This document shows, piece by piece, positions 21,761 to 36,800 of a stretch of 64,000 nt of DNA. The DNA lies in assembly GCF_040802235.1 (NCBI RefSeq), contig NC_133167.1, positions 45,940,001-46,004,000 of the forward strand. Direction: 5' to 3'. A model generated the notes under the pieces. The model saw only the letters and a list, made by a program, of their open reading frames with translations. It was not told the origin of the DNA and ran no database searches. The stretch's first letter is position 1. Every line of letters starts with the position of its first letter. This DNA comes from Manis javanica. Its lineage: Eukaryota > Chordata > Mammalia > Pholidota > Manidae. A program made the translations under genes and the position numbers.

Positions 21761-24700
21761 CTGTGGCCGAGGGAGAGTACGCATGGGGTATGTCGACCGG
21801 CTCATCTATTGCGTTTTCTCGAGAGAATAGCTTCACTTTTCTGGGGAGCAGGATGACCTCAGAGAACCGAGCTCCAGAAACGGTTCGCCTAATAAGCGCT
21901 GCTTGCTGTGAGGAGCGGCCTTGCAGGAGGTTTCTGCCATTACTTTGGCATTGAAGGGAGATCTTCACACACACACACCACCCACCCACTCGCCTCCCTA
22001 TGTTCCTTTTAGTTTCGTAAAGTTTAGAGGTTTCGCGTACCCCAACGACGCTTGTCTACTCGAGTTCCTGGATTTGGAGGAGTAATTTTTTCACTGCACC
22101 GAGTCAACAAGAAAGCTCCACTGGTCTTGATTCTAACTAACCTAGGTTCTAGTTTAGACGTTGTTATCTCTTGTGTGTGTACTTTGAACCTTAGTTCTTT
22201 AAAAGAAAACTTAGAAAAAATACTAAGGGGGAAAAAAGTATTTTTACTTGCAGTGCTTTGCAAGAGAGTCCAGGATTCAGAGAAACCGAGAATAAAGAGC
22301 CTAGCAGATAGAGGAAAAAAATCCACAAGGTTACCATTCAGTCTTATTAATGGTAGAACACCCCCACCACCAGCAATTTTACTTGATATTTACATCTGTA
22401 AGGGTGGTAACAGAGCTACACCTCAGAGTATTAGAAAAGTCAGATGGAGTTCTTTTTATCAGGAGTTGGTAACCTGCAGAGAGGTGTCAAGCCTTCCTTT
22501 ACTTGGGGGACTGGTCCTGTATGGGTGTTGCCCTTCCCACCCTGCCTCAGGATATGTTAGTGTAAGAGGCCTGCGAGGCAGATTCTGAAGATCAAATAAT
22601 GTATAAGGATGTGCTTTGTAAGATACAACCAAAGGTATTTTATAATTTAATCTCTCCTGACAAGACAGGATATATCACAAAGAAAGCACCACTAAGTTTC
22701 ATGAAGTGGAAATTGCAAACACCACTTGGGTCATAATGTAATGAAACTAGAAATTAATAATAAAATTGCAAAGTATGACCTTTCTACTTGGAAACACTAA
22801 GGAAAAGCTATGAGGGGACATAGTCCTATCAAATTTTTAAATGTGTTGTAATAATTAACAGTGATACAGTTCCATGAATAGATAGACCAGAGAAAGAGAA
22901 TAGAAATCTGGAGAGATATATATATATGTGTGTGTGTGTGTATGTATATCACATATATACATAAATATACATATTTACTATGTTCATATATGTATATATG
23001 TGTGTATCAAGAAATTGCCATTCATAGGGAAACTTAGTATGTGATGAATGTGATGTTTTAAATTCACTGGGGCAAAGATAAATTTTTAAATAAATGGTGT
23101 GCAGGAGCAATTGAATAGTCATTTCAAAAATGATAAAACTGACACCCATACAGAAGAGTAATCTCTAAGTGGATCAGAGATATAAATGTTAAAAAAAAAA
23201 CTATACAAGTACTAGAAAATGGGTAAATTCCTCTAATCTACGTCTATGGATGGACTTTCTGGCTGGCTCAAAATTAATATGTAATGAAGATTAAAATTTG
23301 AGTACATAAACTATAATCTGGGAGAAAAATATTTGCAGCATATGTTTTTCATAAAAGGGCAGTCAAAGCCTAAGTACGTAAAGATCTTTTAAAAATTAAG
23401 GGGAAGAAGGCCAAAAATCTGATAAAAAAGTAAGCAGCTGACAAAAAAAAGCTAAAAATGGCCTCTAAACATGAAAAGATGTTCAACTTTATTCATAAGA
23501 GAAAGCTACACTGAGATAGCATTTCTTATGTTGGCAAAAATCATAAAGGTGTTTAATAATATGCTCAGTGTGGCGTGAAGCAACTGGCATTCTCATACTT
23601 TATGCCAAGTGGTACAACCCTCACAGAGGGGAATTTGGCATACTTGACAAAACTGTGTATTACTCTGTGATTTAGTGATCCCTCTTTTTGGAATTTACTC
23701 TGGGGATAACACATCCAAAAATACGTATCTAAACAGTATTTATCTAAGTAGTATTTATTATATTGGCAATTACTGCAGATAACCTAAAAAACCTATGGAT
23801 AGGATAATGATTAAATTGTCCATTTACACTATGGTGTACTAGGCTGTAAAAAAAGAATGAAGGAGATAATTGAACTGATAGCAGTAATTTCCAAGATACT
23901 CAGTTTGACTTTTGGCAACATGGATTTGAACTGCGTGGGTCTTCTTCCACTCAGATTTTTTTTCAATAAATATACTGGAACATTTTGGGGGATTTGTGGC
24001 AATTTGAAAAACCATTCTCTTTCTGTAGCTTACTTTATTGTAAGAACATAGCATATAATTCATATAACATACAAACTATGTGTTAACTGTTTATGTTACC
24101 AGTAAGGCTTCCACTCAACAGTAGGCTATTAGTAGTTAAATTCTGGGGAGTCAAAAGTTATATGCAGATTTTTGACTGCATGGGGGATCAGCACCCCTAA
24201 CCCCCATGTCATTCAAGGATCAACTGTATTTCTAAATTTAAAAAAAGCAAATTCTGAAAGAAAGATATATCCTGACAAGATAGGATATATCACAAAGAAA
24301 GCATTGCTAAGTTTTATGAAGTGAAAATTGCAAACAACACTCGGGTCATACTGTAATAAGTAGTATGCCACTTTTTTGTGTATTAAAAAAACAAAGAAGT
24401 ATATATGTTTTTGATCACTTTGCCAAAAAAAAAAAAAGGGAACAGTAAGCCAGAAATTATTAAGACTGATTATCTTCAGGGGATGGGTGAGACAAGGTAG
24501 AAGAATGTAGATAGGGTGATCTTTTTGTATAGTTTTGACCTTGGGGATCACACTAATGTTTTACATTTTAAGGTAATAGTAATAAAATTAACAGGGTTGA
24601 TGAGTAATTAAAAACTCTAATACAGAATATAAAAAATAACAAGTGAACCCAGCTAAGAGGTAGGAGGAGAAGTAACCCAGGCACTTTTGGACATAGTACT

Positions 24701-27700
24701 TTGATTATATGTCTTCAGTCTAAAGACAAAAATAAATGTAAACAAATACCAAATGCAAGTTAGTAGTCTTATTTTTTACAGTGGTATGACTTAGCAACAG
24801 AAATTGCTTACTGTGAATTTTGGGATTGTGCAATTGATTAAACATTGAGGATGATAGGGACTAGGTTTCTCAGTGCTAGAGAAGGGAGTTACAAATACAT
24901 AAACAATAAAGATTTAGAATGAATCTTGAGGTATAAGATCAAGATTGGAGGTATCATGGTTCATACATAACATCCTTTAAGTATGTGTGTATATATATAT
25001 ATATATATGTGTGCATATGGAGATAAATAGGTACAGGTATATGCATGTATGATGTATATGTGTATATGTATTTGAGGATTAAGGAGAGGTCATATATACA
25101 CCTTCACATATTTCCTAACTCTGTCCACTGAGAAGGCCTGAATAGCCCCAATAGCAATGAACACACTTAGCGCCCAGGTCATGGTTTCTAAATAGCATTC
25201 CTCACTAAAAGGAACCAGAGCTTCTTGAAGGAATGACTGTATGGCTGGGGCAGAGAAAGTATAAAAGATGTTGGATTGTGTTATTTTGCCATAAAGTAAG
25301 GAAGTGCTTAGGTAGAAGACACGAGCCAGCTTGAGGTGTTCCTACTGGCCATATCTGGGATAATTTAGCATCAAAATGATATCAATGGGTTATAACCCAG
25401 TGAATAAAAGAAATGGAGAAGTTAGAGCTTGTTTTGACATTAGAATGCCAATTAATGTAGAAGATAAGAGTTCTTAAAAATCAGTATTTGCACTCATAGC
25501 AATACTTGAGTCAGGAATTGCCAGTTGATCAAAAAGTCAAAAAAAAATAAGATAGAATATCATGTGCCACTTGATGTGTTGCCCTAGAAACAGACACAAC
25601 ATTGCTTCTGTGGCATTTACTTTCCAAAAATGCATAAGCTGAGTTTACTCATAAGGAAACATCAGGTAAACCTAAACTGAGGGACATTCTGCAAAATAAC
25701 TGGCCTGTACTCTTCAAAAATGTCAAGGTCATGCAAAGAAAAAGGCTGAGGAACTGTTCCAGATTAAAAGTCATGACAACTGAACATAATGTGGCATCTC
25801 AGAAGTAGGAAGAAAAAACCCAAACTTTGATAGTATTAGGACAATTAGCAAAATTTGGGTATTGACAGTAGAGTAGTGTTATATCTGTTGTTAAATGTAA
25901 TTTTGGTAATTATTCTGTGGCTATGTAAGAAAATGTCTTTGTCATTAGGAAATATACTCAAGTTTTTAAGAGATAAAGGGGCATGATGTCAGCAATTTAC
26001 CCCGAAATAGGTCAGAAAAAATTAAATCATCTTTAATCATCTATCCGTCTCTATGCACACATAGTGAGAGAGCAAATGGTGAAGTAAATGGGGCAAAATG
26101 TTAATTTAACTGTGTATCATTGTAAAGGGTATATGGGAGTTCTTTGAAATGTTACTGAAACTTTTCTGTAAGTTTGAAATGGTAACAAAACATTAGAAGA
26201 TTTGACTGTAAAGTACAAATTTTAATCACATATTTTGTCGGAAGTAACACAAAAATGCTTTAAATACTATTAAATACTATTAACATTTGTATTGTTTCTA
26301 TGGTATTGATCATCCTGCTGTTTTTGTTTGGTTTTGTTTTCCCTAATGTTAAAAATGTTTTTCTAAGTATATTACATGTGTCTTCTTCCTGTTTTAGTTA
26401 ACAGTATGAACTGTCAAAAGGTTTGAGTTTGAGTATTTTCGGTCAAGAATCACTTCTTGTTTTTGTCCCTCTATTGCCAAATACAACTGATATGTTGTTG
26501 ATTTTCCCTAATTTTTGGTTGTATTTTCCCCCACTTACAGAGAAAACCTCTAGTGTTAGAAGGAATTGATCTAGGGGCATGTACAAGCAAATGGACGGTG
26601 GAGTACCTCAGCCAAGTCGGAGGGAAGAAAGAAGTTAAGATTCATGTTGCTGCAGTTGCTCAGATGGACTTCATTAGTAAGAACTTTGTATATAGGTACT
26701 TCTTCTGAGGTTTACTCTGGGGGTACAAATAACTTTAAATCTTTAAAATATTTTTGCATTATCATACAAAGACTATGGCATTGCATTGTTTGGCTAGTTC
26801 GATGTGATCGTGAAATAACTCACCTATTTTTAAAGAATGGCTTTTGAGAAACAAGAATTCTGACTTTATATAATTATGCAAAGACATTTCCAAAGACCAT
26901 TTTTTAAATAGAGTATATACCTAATACATTCTGGAGTCATGGAAGGAACAAAGAATATCTGTAGAGTCACTTCTAAAGTTAGATGCGCTGTGGTCATTTA
27001 ATACTTCATTAACTACTTAATTCTACTACATTAGTAATTTATTGGATTAAGAAATTCTAATAAATTTCTCTTCATAACCTGTTTTGATTTTTTAACACCC
27101 TTATTTTTAGAAGATTTTCTAATTCCAGATACTGTTTTTAGATAAGTATAAGCCCTATTTTCATTTTCTGCCCTCTCCAGAAATATAGGACAAATAGTTG
27201 CTGTGTTTGGCATAATCGTTCATCAACTTCAATAACTTAAAAAAATTATACTTAATTTTCTCTTCTGACAAATAACCTAAAGTGCTTTTAAACTTCCCTT
27301 GTGGTTGCCATTTTATGCTTAGGATCTCTTAAAAGTAAACAAGAATTAATAAAAGATGCTCAGTAGCTAAACTTGAGGCTTTAAATGCTGTAGCCCTATA
27401 TATTTACTATCCTATTCCAAGACTTTCATTAAAAATGTTAAAAAATGACCTTCAAATTCTGAGCATGTGCAGCTCCCAGCAAATTTAATCTATTGAAAAA
27501 CTATGTATTTCAAAAAAAAGCTGATTTTTGAAGAAAAGGTAGCTGTCACTGTCCTTCCAGAATTTAGAGATGACTGAAACAGAGCTTCTAATGTCCAGGG
27601 CTATTCATTTTTCATTAGAGTTTTCAAAGCTTGTATAGCAGCTTGCCAAAGCATTGCTCAGTTTTTGTTCTTCTGAATATTCACCATTGTAGTTTTGGTT

Positions 27701-30700
27701 TTTAATAGGTCATTAATTGAATTTAATTGCCATAAATTTTTCTAAGTGTCAGAACTTTTCATATTTTATTACATCAAGAAAGTGAAAAACAGTGCTGGAA
27801 TGAAGAGGGTTTTTCAGCCTGTAGTTAATGATGTTTATTTCCCAGGGAGTCAAATGCCATAACAAATGGGTATTGAAACTTCATCTTGGATCATCTTGAT
27901 GCTTCATCATGTTCTATAAACTTTTTGAAACTTGTTTTTGGAGCACATACACTATGTAATGGTTGCTATTCCAGCTTCCTCCAAGCCTTTCAGTAGAGCT
28001 ACTAAAGAGATGCAAAATTGTTTTCTTAGTGCAAGAAAAAAACGGATTTAGTCATTTTTGGCAGTTACCAGGGAATAGGAAAGAAGGGAAGCACCTACGC
28101 CAAAGAGAGACTAGAGAGTTAGAAATCCTACTCACATGTATAATTATTATCACTTCAGTTTAAGGTTGAATTTCTGCTTTTTAAACATTTGAAGATCAAT
28201 ATGTTTCCAAGGCTTAGCTTTTTACTTCTTTCTTCCTCATAGCTCTCACTGTTTTTCCAGAGTCAGGATGCTGTGAGCAAGAAAAGTTTTGTGTGGTCAG
28301 AGTGCATTGCTGGTATTCTTCTGATCATAGATTAAAAAGAAAAGTCTGAATCTTTAATAAGCTTTGCTTTATTGCTTCTACCTATCACGTAATCTAATTT
28401 CTGTCATCCTGCTTTAATTGTTTAATATACTTGAATCAATCCTGATCTTGATTTTGCAAAGCAGCCTTTATAAATGGGGAACAGGACAGTGAAGATTTTT
28501 CTTCTTCTTTTTTTAAATGTTGGTAACTATTTGAATTCTGCTAATGGGTACATTATCATTGTTAACCCTACAGTCTGACCTTCACTGAGCAAATATATAT
28601 CAAATACTATGCCAAGCATCCCAGACTATATTACTTAAACTTCAGACCAATCTGTGAGTTAGGTTTTTTTTTTTTTTTAATGATAATTATATAGATGAGA
28701 AAATGGAGGCTTAAAAACATTGAGTGCCCAAGATCATATTGCTTGAAATGATGGAACCAGGACTTAAACCCACATTCACCTGACTCCATGGAGCCCATGA
28801 TCCTAATGCCTCCTTGGCACTGTCTCCCTTGCTGGTCTGTATGCCAGTCCAGACAAATAGAACTTCCATAGCAGATGGTGTTCTCTTTGAAACATGCAGA
28901 GGGTAGGTAAGATCTCAAGGCTATGGAACTAACCAGTTGTATACCTCATTTCCCCCTCTTAAACTGTGCTTCTGCAGAAGCTCCAATAGGTAGGGAAAAG
29001 GTTGCTGTGGGCACCTGACTTCTGCTTCTCTTGACTGAGATACTCTTATCTGTCCTGTTCTCATAAAGGTCTTGAAACACTTCTGGTTTCTCCCTAGTAA
29101 AAAAGCTAAGCCTGGGCAACTGTACCAATTACAGATGTAGCTCTAGGCCAGAGAGGTTTCCACATTGTTCTCAAACTCTGCAAAGTTACTTTGGTAGAAA
29201 TGAAGGATATATGGTAAGATCAGAGATGAAAACATTGAATGGGAGGATACCAAGTAAATTTCTTGACATAATTAACCAGCGACTATAGTAGGAGATTGAT
29301 CTGAGAATCATAATTACAGCAGTGTCCTTGATTTCAGATAGACATTCACACTTACAGAACCCCACTAGTCCACAAACTGTCATCAGATTCACTCAGTTTT
29401 ACAAAAGGATATATGACAGGAAGCAACATTCTAGCAGGATGGTATCAGTGGAAGTTGTTATACCAACCCAGAAGCCGTATTTTGGCTCACCAAGTCACAG
29501 TTTTATTGTAAGGGAATGAGACTATAGAATTGGGTACACACACACTCTTAGTTAAGCCACATAGTCTACAGAAACCAGCTGCATGAAATGGCTCATACTT
29601 AGCTTCTAGGTTCTTCCAAGGGACATCTCAGTTATAAGAGTTACACTGCGCAAAGGGAAGCCAAATCCTCTGCTTCCTAAGAAGTATTTATGGTTCTCTC
29701 ACCAGCCTTTTAGTCCAGACATAGTTCACCGATCAAGGGTCATTTTTACAATTAACAGTATTACGTGATGGCACAGCTGACATTCCACATTTATCTTAAC
29801 CCAGGATGTGTCTAGGAAAACATGGTTAGGAGAAGATAAGCCCACAGTTGTCTTATAGAGAACGAAAAAGGATTAGCCAACAAAAAAACACATTTTACTA
29901 ACCCTTTCTCCTCACCTCCCCAATACAGATTTCAAGGGGAAAGATTTGGTAAGTAAGTGAAAAGACTACAATTCTTAATCAGAGGTTTGGAGGCTAGACT
30001 GCAGTAGGGGAGGAGAGGGGAGACTTTTGACCCAGATGCTTTTGAACTTCACTGTCTTGATGTTACTGATAAAGTGTCATCTTCATACAAGGGGCACTAC
30101 TTTTGAGTAGAAGGTTGAAGAGATAACCTGGAGCAAAGATAGCCCCCCAGGCTCAAGAGTGTGAAGTAAAGGAAACAAACTTACCTTCTGCACTGTTCAG
30201 CGCTATTCACCAGAATGGAAGAAGATAGGCATTCAGACAGAAATACTGAAGAATTAATAAAACTTGGTCAGTTCACTGGAAGGCTCCTTGAGATATTCCT
30301 CAGAAGCCTTAAAGTGACAAGGTGGGGCAGGAGTGTGAGAACAGTGTTGTGGGCCTCTGTTCTGCGGCCTTGCCACAAGGCAAGCAGATGAGTGAAATGG
30401 GGAAGGGCTTTCCCTTCAATGGAACATTTGCTTGCTCTCTCCTTCAGAGTAGCACTAGTAGTTTGTCCCATTCATCACAAAACTTGTTGGACCATGACAC
30501 TTGAAAATAGGTAGCAGTAAGAGCTTGAAAATCTATGTATTTCCAAAGGTAACCAGATAAAATAGAAACATTTTTCTAATAGTAACTTGTAATAGGAAGA
30601 TACTGACATTTGAAAAGGATCCATCTGTGCCATATTTTAAAAACTTCAACTTTGAAATAAAAACTTCAGAAAAACTAGGTCAAATAAGCACACCACTAAA

Positions 30701-30791
30701 ATAATTTTTAAAATGTAGAATTCCACATAATAGGTTATAATAAAAATTGTGGATATTGTAAAAAAAAGATCATATACAATTCCAATAAATG

Positions 30792-30831
<40 letters not shown>

Positions 30832-33800
30832 CTCCAATTTACAGTTCCAATAATGTATGTATATATATAATCCCCAATTAAGCCTATGTGTGTGTATGTA
30901 TGTGTATATTAAGAGTATTACTCATTGGCTTATTATTATTAAATCCAGGAATTCTTTTGTGTTTTTTTCAGAACTTTACCTTTTGATAAATTGGTTCAGA
31001 GGGCAGCTGAAGAAAAGCATAAAGAATTCTTTATTTCAGAGGTAATTGTTTTTAGCATTTTCTTTAGAAAGCGTTAGTAAGTACATACTAAGTGTATTTT
31101 CTTGTAAAAACATCAGATATACAAGAGCTATAGGCTTCTCTGATACTCATTCTTAAGGTCTGGCTGTGTATGCCACAGATCCTAGTTCTGCTGTTTATGA
31201 GCTCTCTAACTTTGACCAAATTATTTTTCTGTGCTTCAGTATACTGATCTATAAAATAGGAATAACAAAAGTACCTGTTTCATAAGATTTTTGTGATGCT
31301 GAACTAAATAAAATCTGTAGAGTATTAAGCACAGTGACATATAGGAACTACTCACTAAATGTTAGCTAATATTACCTCCTTTGAAAATGCTTCAGTGGGG
31401 CATGCCAAGTTCACATGCTAATGGAGAGCTTTATTTTCATATCTTTTTGGCTATTAGACTATTTCTATATTTTATTAACTTATCAATGTGATTTCTATTA
31501 TATGCATTTGCTATAACATTCTAGATTAAATGCAGAATTCTAATTTGCAGTATAGTCCAGTTTTAAATAATTCAATTTAAATATCTTTGAGACTTATATG
31601 TAAATACATTTAAATAAAATTCACTGTGTTACCTCAATAACACATTTCTAAAATAAGTTGCTTTTTAAAGCTTTGAGTGAAGTTGTTGCCTGCATTTGAG
31701 CTAGCAGAGCTGGTAGTCAGTTTGATTGTAAAAGGTATATTTTCACAGCTCTCTCATCAGGCAATGATTATAGCATATGACCACCAAGATCCCTACAACT
31801 CTGGAGGTCTGTGATTCTATAGTATGACTAGAATGTCTCCTAAAGATGAGTCTTATTAGCTGTACCTGAAAATGTATTTTTAACTTAACAGCCATGCTTT
31901 AACATGTATATACTGTTGCCCGCTAGTACTTCCTGTCCATGGGAAAGAAGCAGCAGATTTAAGTAGCCGTGGAATTCAAGTGAAGTAAAAGAAATAGAGA
32001 CAGTATAAAGATTAAAGTCTAAAAACTAGGGAAAATATGTAAATATGATGAATATGGACTATTTCTAATTCATACATGAGCTGACTCAAGGATTTGGCTT
32101 GAGAATTTATAATCAGGGATAGGCTTAGCTTGATGAAATGCAGTGTTCCATATTTTTAGATTTTAAAAGTATAAAGTATTTTATTTATCTCCCATTCTAC
32201 ACTGGAATTATGTTAAAGAAACTTGTTGGCCTTCAATACCTTGAGATCATATGTGCTCCACAAAATGGGAATTCTTTTAAGTTTTAAAATGCTGTTAAGA
32301 GTCTAAATGATTTGGAGTATAAAGTCTAAAGCATTGTGATTTTACATGTGGTATGTGTGTTGTGTTGCCTTTAAAATTTATTTTACTTAAAATTTTGTGA
32401 ATCTAGTTGTTATTACAAGCAACATATAAAGGTACTTCTTCATATGGCCACCAGAGAGCATTAGTAGAAAGTATAAGAAAATGGAACTCTGGGTTAGATT
32501 TTAAGACTCCTTCATTTCTGTCTTCATAATATTTTTAAATGAATCTGATGTTATTTTTCTGTGGATACTTAAGGAAGAGAAGTACTACTTACGATCACTT
32601 GGGGAAGACCCTAGAAAGGTGAGAATTCTGAATGTAAAACAAATGCTTAAAACATAAATAGATGTATGTATTTTAACTGGAATTGTAATTTTTATACTTA
32701 CTGCCTGATATATTACCTGTTCTATTTTTTTCCATTGTTTTCTCAATGTTTGTGCCTTTCAAAAAGATTTGTTAATTACTTAGTTTTCAAATAGGACCGT
32801 AGAATCTTAGTGTTAAAGTCATCTAATTTCTACACAATTAAGAAATCCTTTCTACTGTATGTTTTACAGGCCATTCTAATACAGTATAATCTAAAATAAT
32901 TATAAAAACCCTGAGAAGTCATTATAGAAGCTTTGATGTGTATTCAGTCAAATTAATAGGCTACAGTGATAAGGAAGTGGTCCCTAAAATGACTAAGGAA
33001 GATTTTATTTTTTTCCCCTTACGTCACCCTTTAGTTTTCACCTTCTTTCATTCTCCTCCTTCAGGAGGTCCTAAAGATTTTACGTAGTTGATAATGTTCA
33101 ACTTACTGACTCCTAAACTTAAAATAGTTGATATTAGAGTGCATGGCGATTGTACAATTCTTAAAGTAGGAAAAAGCTTTGTATTTATGAAGCATATAAG
33201 GCTTAACAATACTGATATTGCTGAATCTGCAGTCTTGCTACACAGTCCTCTGTTTCCTCATTTGAAAGGTTATGTCTTGGCTGTGATCACATTCTAGTAC
33301 TTTGAAGCACTGACATATTATGTTTTATCTTTTTCCATTGTTTTCTCAATGGTTTGTGCCTTTCAAAAAGAAGTAAAGTTAAGTTTTGCCCCATTTCTCC
33401 TTAACATTATGGTCTCTTTTGGCAGCCTTAGGAAAAATAAGCATTATGCCCAACCAATATTGTATTTATTATTAAAATTCTTACTGTGTTTCTCTCAATG
33501 CAGGATGTTGCAGATATCAGAAAGCAGTTTCCTGTATTGGAAGGAGATATTAAGTTTCCAAAATTCTTCAAAGAGGAACATTTTTTTTCCAGTGTTTTTC
33601 GAATTAGCTCACCAGGATTACAACTTTGGACCCACTATGATGTATGGTACTTACATGAGAAATCTAAAGCTACAGTAGATCTTTAGCATTTATAGATTTA
33701 ACGTTCAGTTCCACTTTGTGTAGGCTACCATAAAGATCTTGGACATGTAATATACTGAAACGTGAGGTTGGAAAACAGGCACTGTGCAAGGTGATGATAT

Positions 33801-36800
33801 GGGAGGGAATTGCCTAGCTAATGCTAAAACCTAGTCTTTCATTTGCATTTATCTGTGGTCTTGTTCTCGATTCATTACACACACACACACACACACACAC
33901 ACGTTTTTTGAAGTGTTTTTTTAATGTGTGAAGAATGACCACCAGATGAGGGGGGAAACACTATTGAAATGATAAGGTTGTGGTATGAGGATGTTGAAAT
34001 AAAACCCATGACTAGATGGAACTGTTATTGAGAAAAACAGAAGCTTAAGAAGTGTCAATTTGAAGAAATAGATATATTTATCTTCAGAATGCCAGATGTC
34101 TACTGTATTTGTTAAGCAGCAGGATGTGTAGAATATTGATAATTTGTTCTGTTGTGTTACAATTTTACTTGCTTAAATACGTTACTGTAGGTATTTAAAA
34201 AATATTAAACATCTAGTATTGCTTATTAGTGTTCAGTGGAGAAATTAAGGATGCCAAAGCAATACCTAATAGGTTCCCAGAGATAAAAGAATTTTTTTAA
34301 ATGTCCTAAATCAAACTATTTTATAAATGTATTTTATAATTCAGCCGAGGACCTCTTTGGAGGATTTTAACATAATAACTCTATAATTAAATTATATAGA
34401 CATAAAATCTTAGCATATTTTTAAAGGTATTACATGAATGATATGGTGAGAAAATTATAACTATGCATTTTTAACTTCTTTTGCTACATTTTAAATTTTA
34501 AGTAATATCCCTTTTATCTTGAGTTATAGTGGAATATTATAAAGCTTTTCTTAAATTAAGAATAAGTCAAAGGAATGCTAGTTATATAGTTCAGATTTAC
34601 AAACTGACGGGTTAGTGATAAAAGAAGAAATGCTTAGGTAGAAATGATATGTAAATAATCATGAATATATCTTGCTTAGTATGTATTTTAATTCCTTAGC
34701 TAAGAATTGTGTAGTTCTGCCTTTTAACATTTTTTACAGTCTGTGCCAACAAAGTGTACCCTTGTATGCACAGGAAAAGTCAAGATTACTCCATTAATAA
34801 TTATGTGAAGAAAATTTGGCTGGTTATAGTATTAGAGAAATAATTTGGAAGTCAAGATCCCTATAACGAGTTAACGGCTGGCCATATATTAAAAGAATTC
34901 AGCAGTGCTTGTGGCACTACATTGTACTTTCCCAATAACTAGTTTTTCTAAGTGCTTTCTATCTGTTATGGCAAGGAGTTTTCTCACTTTAGATTTCCTA
35001 ATGACTTGCTAGTTCTTCCCATTTTAAGGCAGTGCTGCTGAAATATCTTTAATAAAGGCACAGTTGTGTTTGGAATACAAATGTTTTAATTTTTAGATTA
35101 CAATTTTACTATAAGAATTTTAGATAAGGTAAGTCAAGTCTTATTAAAAGAGGATTTACAGTTAACTGTGGAATACCATTGGTTCTGTTTATTTGAATTT
35201 TAGATAATTGCTTACCCATAAATTCTTATTGGTCTGTAGGTAATGGATAACTTCTTAATACAAGTGACAGGAAAAAAGCGTGTTGTACTGTTCAGTCCTC
35301 GAGATGCCCAATATTTATACTTATCAGGTACTTTTAAGTTTGTATTTCTGAGGTCTAGTTTATTCAGTTACTCTTTTTGAGAAGTCTCTTTATGCATAAT
35401 AAAACACTTTAGGGTTTCTTAATTATGATGTATTATGTTCTCCATTGTGTACATGTAAGGATAGGCTATGTAAGAATGAGATTTTCAGATTTTTGTAATT
35501 AAATTATAATGGATGTCAATGGTCATAGGTGTGGGTATTGAAAATTGTCTTAGGTTTAGAATAGTAATTGTTCAGAAAATAAAATTTCAAATTTTTGTGA
35601 TTACTTTTTAAAAAATGCTAACTTTGCTCAATCAATATTTTCTTTTCTTTGAACTTTTCAGGTACTAAATCAGAAGTACTGAATATAGATAAACCAAACT
35701 TAGCTAAATATCCACTGTTTTCCAAGGCTAGAAGGTATGAATGTTCCCTGAAAGGTGGAGATGTATTATTTATCCCCGGTAAGATTTTTAGACCTCAGTA
35801 ATTTGCTGTTTATATAATAGTACTCTCTCAGTTATCCATTTTATGGTTTTTTTAGTACAAAAGTAGATTTGTTATATGTATGCTGTCCTTTACAAGATGA
35901 TTTTTATACATACCTCTTTGTGTGAGTGCTTAAAGTATGCTTAGGCAAATTGTTATAAAATTAAGTCTTATTTTTCAAAGGCAACCTATTACACTCTATT
36001 TTATAAAATAACACCAAGCAGGATGCTTTGTATCTGGAAGAAGATTATGCCCGGTTGTTCTTTTTAATCATTTCACTTCTGAAATACTTACATATTATAG
36101 AACTGTGTCACTTAAGTATTTACCAATAAATGGTAACTATATTTCAAAGCCAAACAGATTAAGGATTTTATTAAATATCAGTTATAATCTCAACACCTGT
36201 GATGTCTCTTGTGTGCATTATTTTTCTACAGTCTGAATTAGTGACACTTAATTTTTTGTGAAATAGGCATTAGTTGTTAGTAACCAGTGATATAATTAAC
36301 ATCTATAATTATTCAAAAGTGAATGCCTTAAGATTATAAAAATCATTAAAATTAGAGGGATACATTAACAAATTCTAATTATATAGTTGTATTTCTCATA
36401 TCTAAGTTAATATATATTGATAATTATCAATACCACTTTTGAGTGATAGAATTAAGTAAAAAAATGTTCATAAAAGTATAAACTCATTTGAGGCTAGATT
36501 ATAACCATGCCTTGTTAAACTTTGTTCCCCAAGGACTTGAAACAATATCCTTCACATAATAGTCTATAAAAATTTAATACATTGACTTCTTGTATACAGT
36601 GAAAACAGCCAGCACACAGGTTGCTAAATCCATTGCCAATATTTAAATCTTTGATTTTTGTATTTTTTGAGCATGGTGAAGGGTATAAATTTTTCTCTTA
36701 GTCTGTATACAAGTTAAAAAAAAAGCTAGAGATAGTGAACATTTGCATATAGTTTGATATAAGCAGAAAAGCAGAAGCCCCATCTTTGGATTTTAACTTA

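Larger units (their letters stand above)
22860..24590 (+). mobile_element. Old LINE-1 3' region with a nested MER2
   Basis: Sense wording of old mammalian L1: agataaatttttaaataaat, then ctatacaagtactagaaaat, acatgaaaagatgttcaact, gataatgattaaattgtcca and a 3' UTR with gccacttttttgtgtatt and gaccttggggatcacactaa. The MER2 at 23899-24226 splits it. There is a (TA/TG)n stretch at 22917-22995. No useful ORF. Confidence 0.65.

Noticed and set aside
10900-27560. Short match of an aaaaagctgatttt-gaagaaa run near 10935 and 27520
   Set aside because: About 20 AT-rich bases with no extended similarity; likely chance.
33642-33686. TYW5 exon 5 extended through its donor ([13 protein letters not shown] ending)
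   Set aside because: The GT donor at 33642 joins exon 6 in frame and gives the conserved VMDN sequence. The extension has no support apart from being open.
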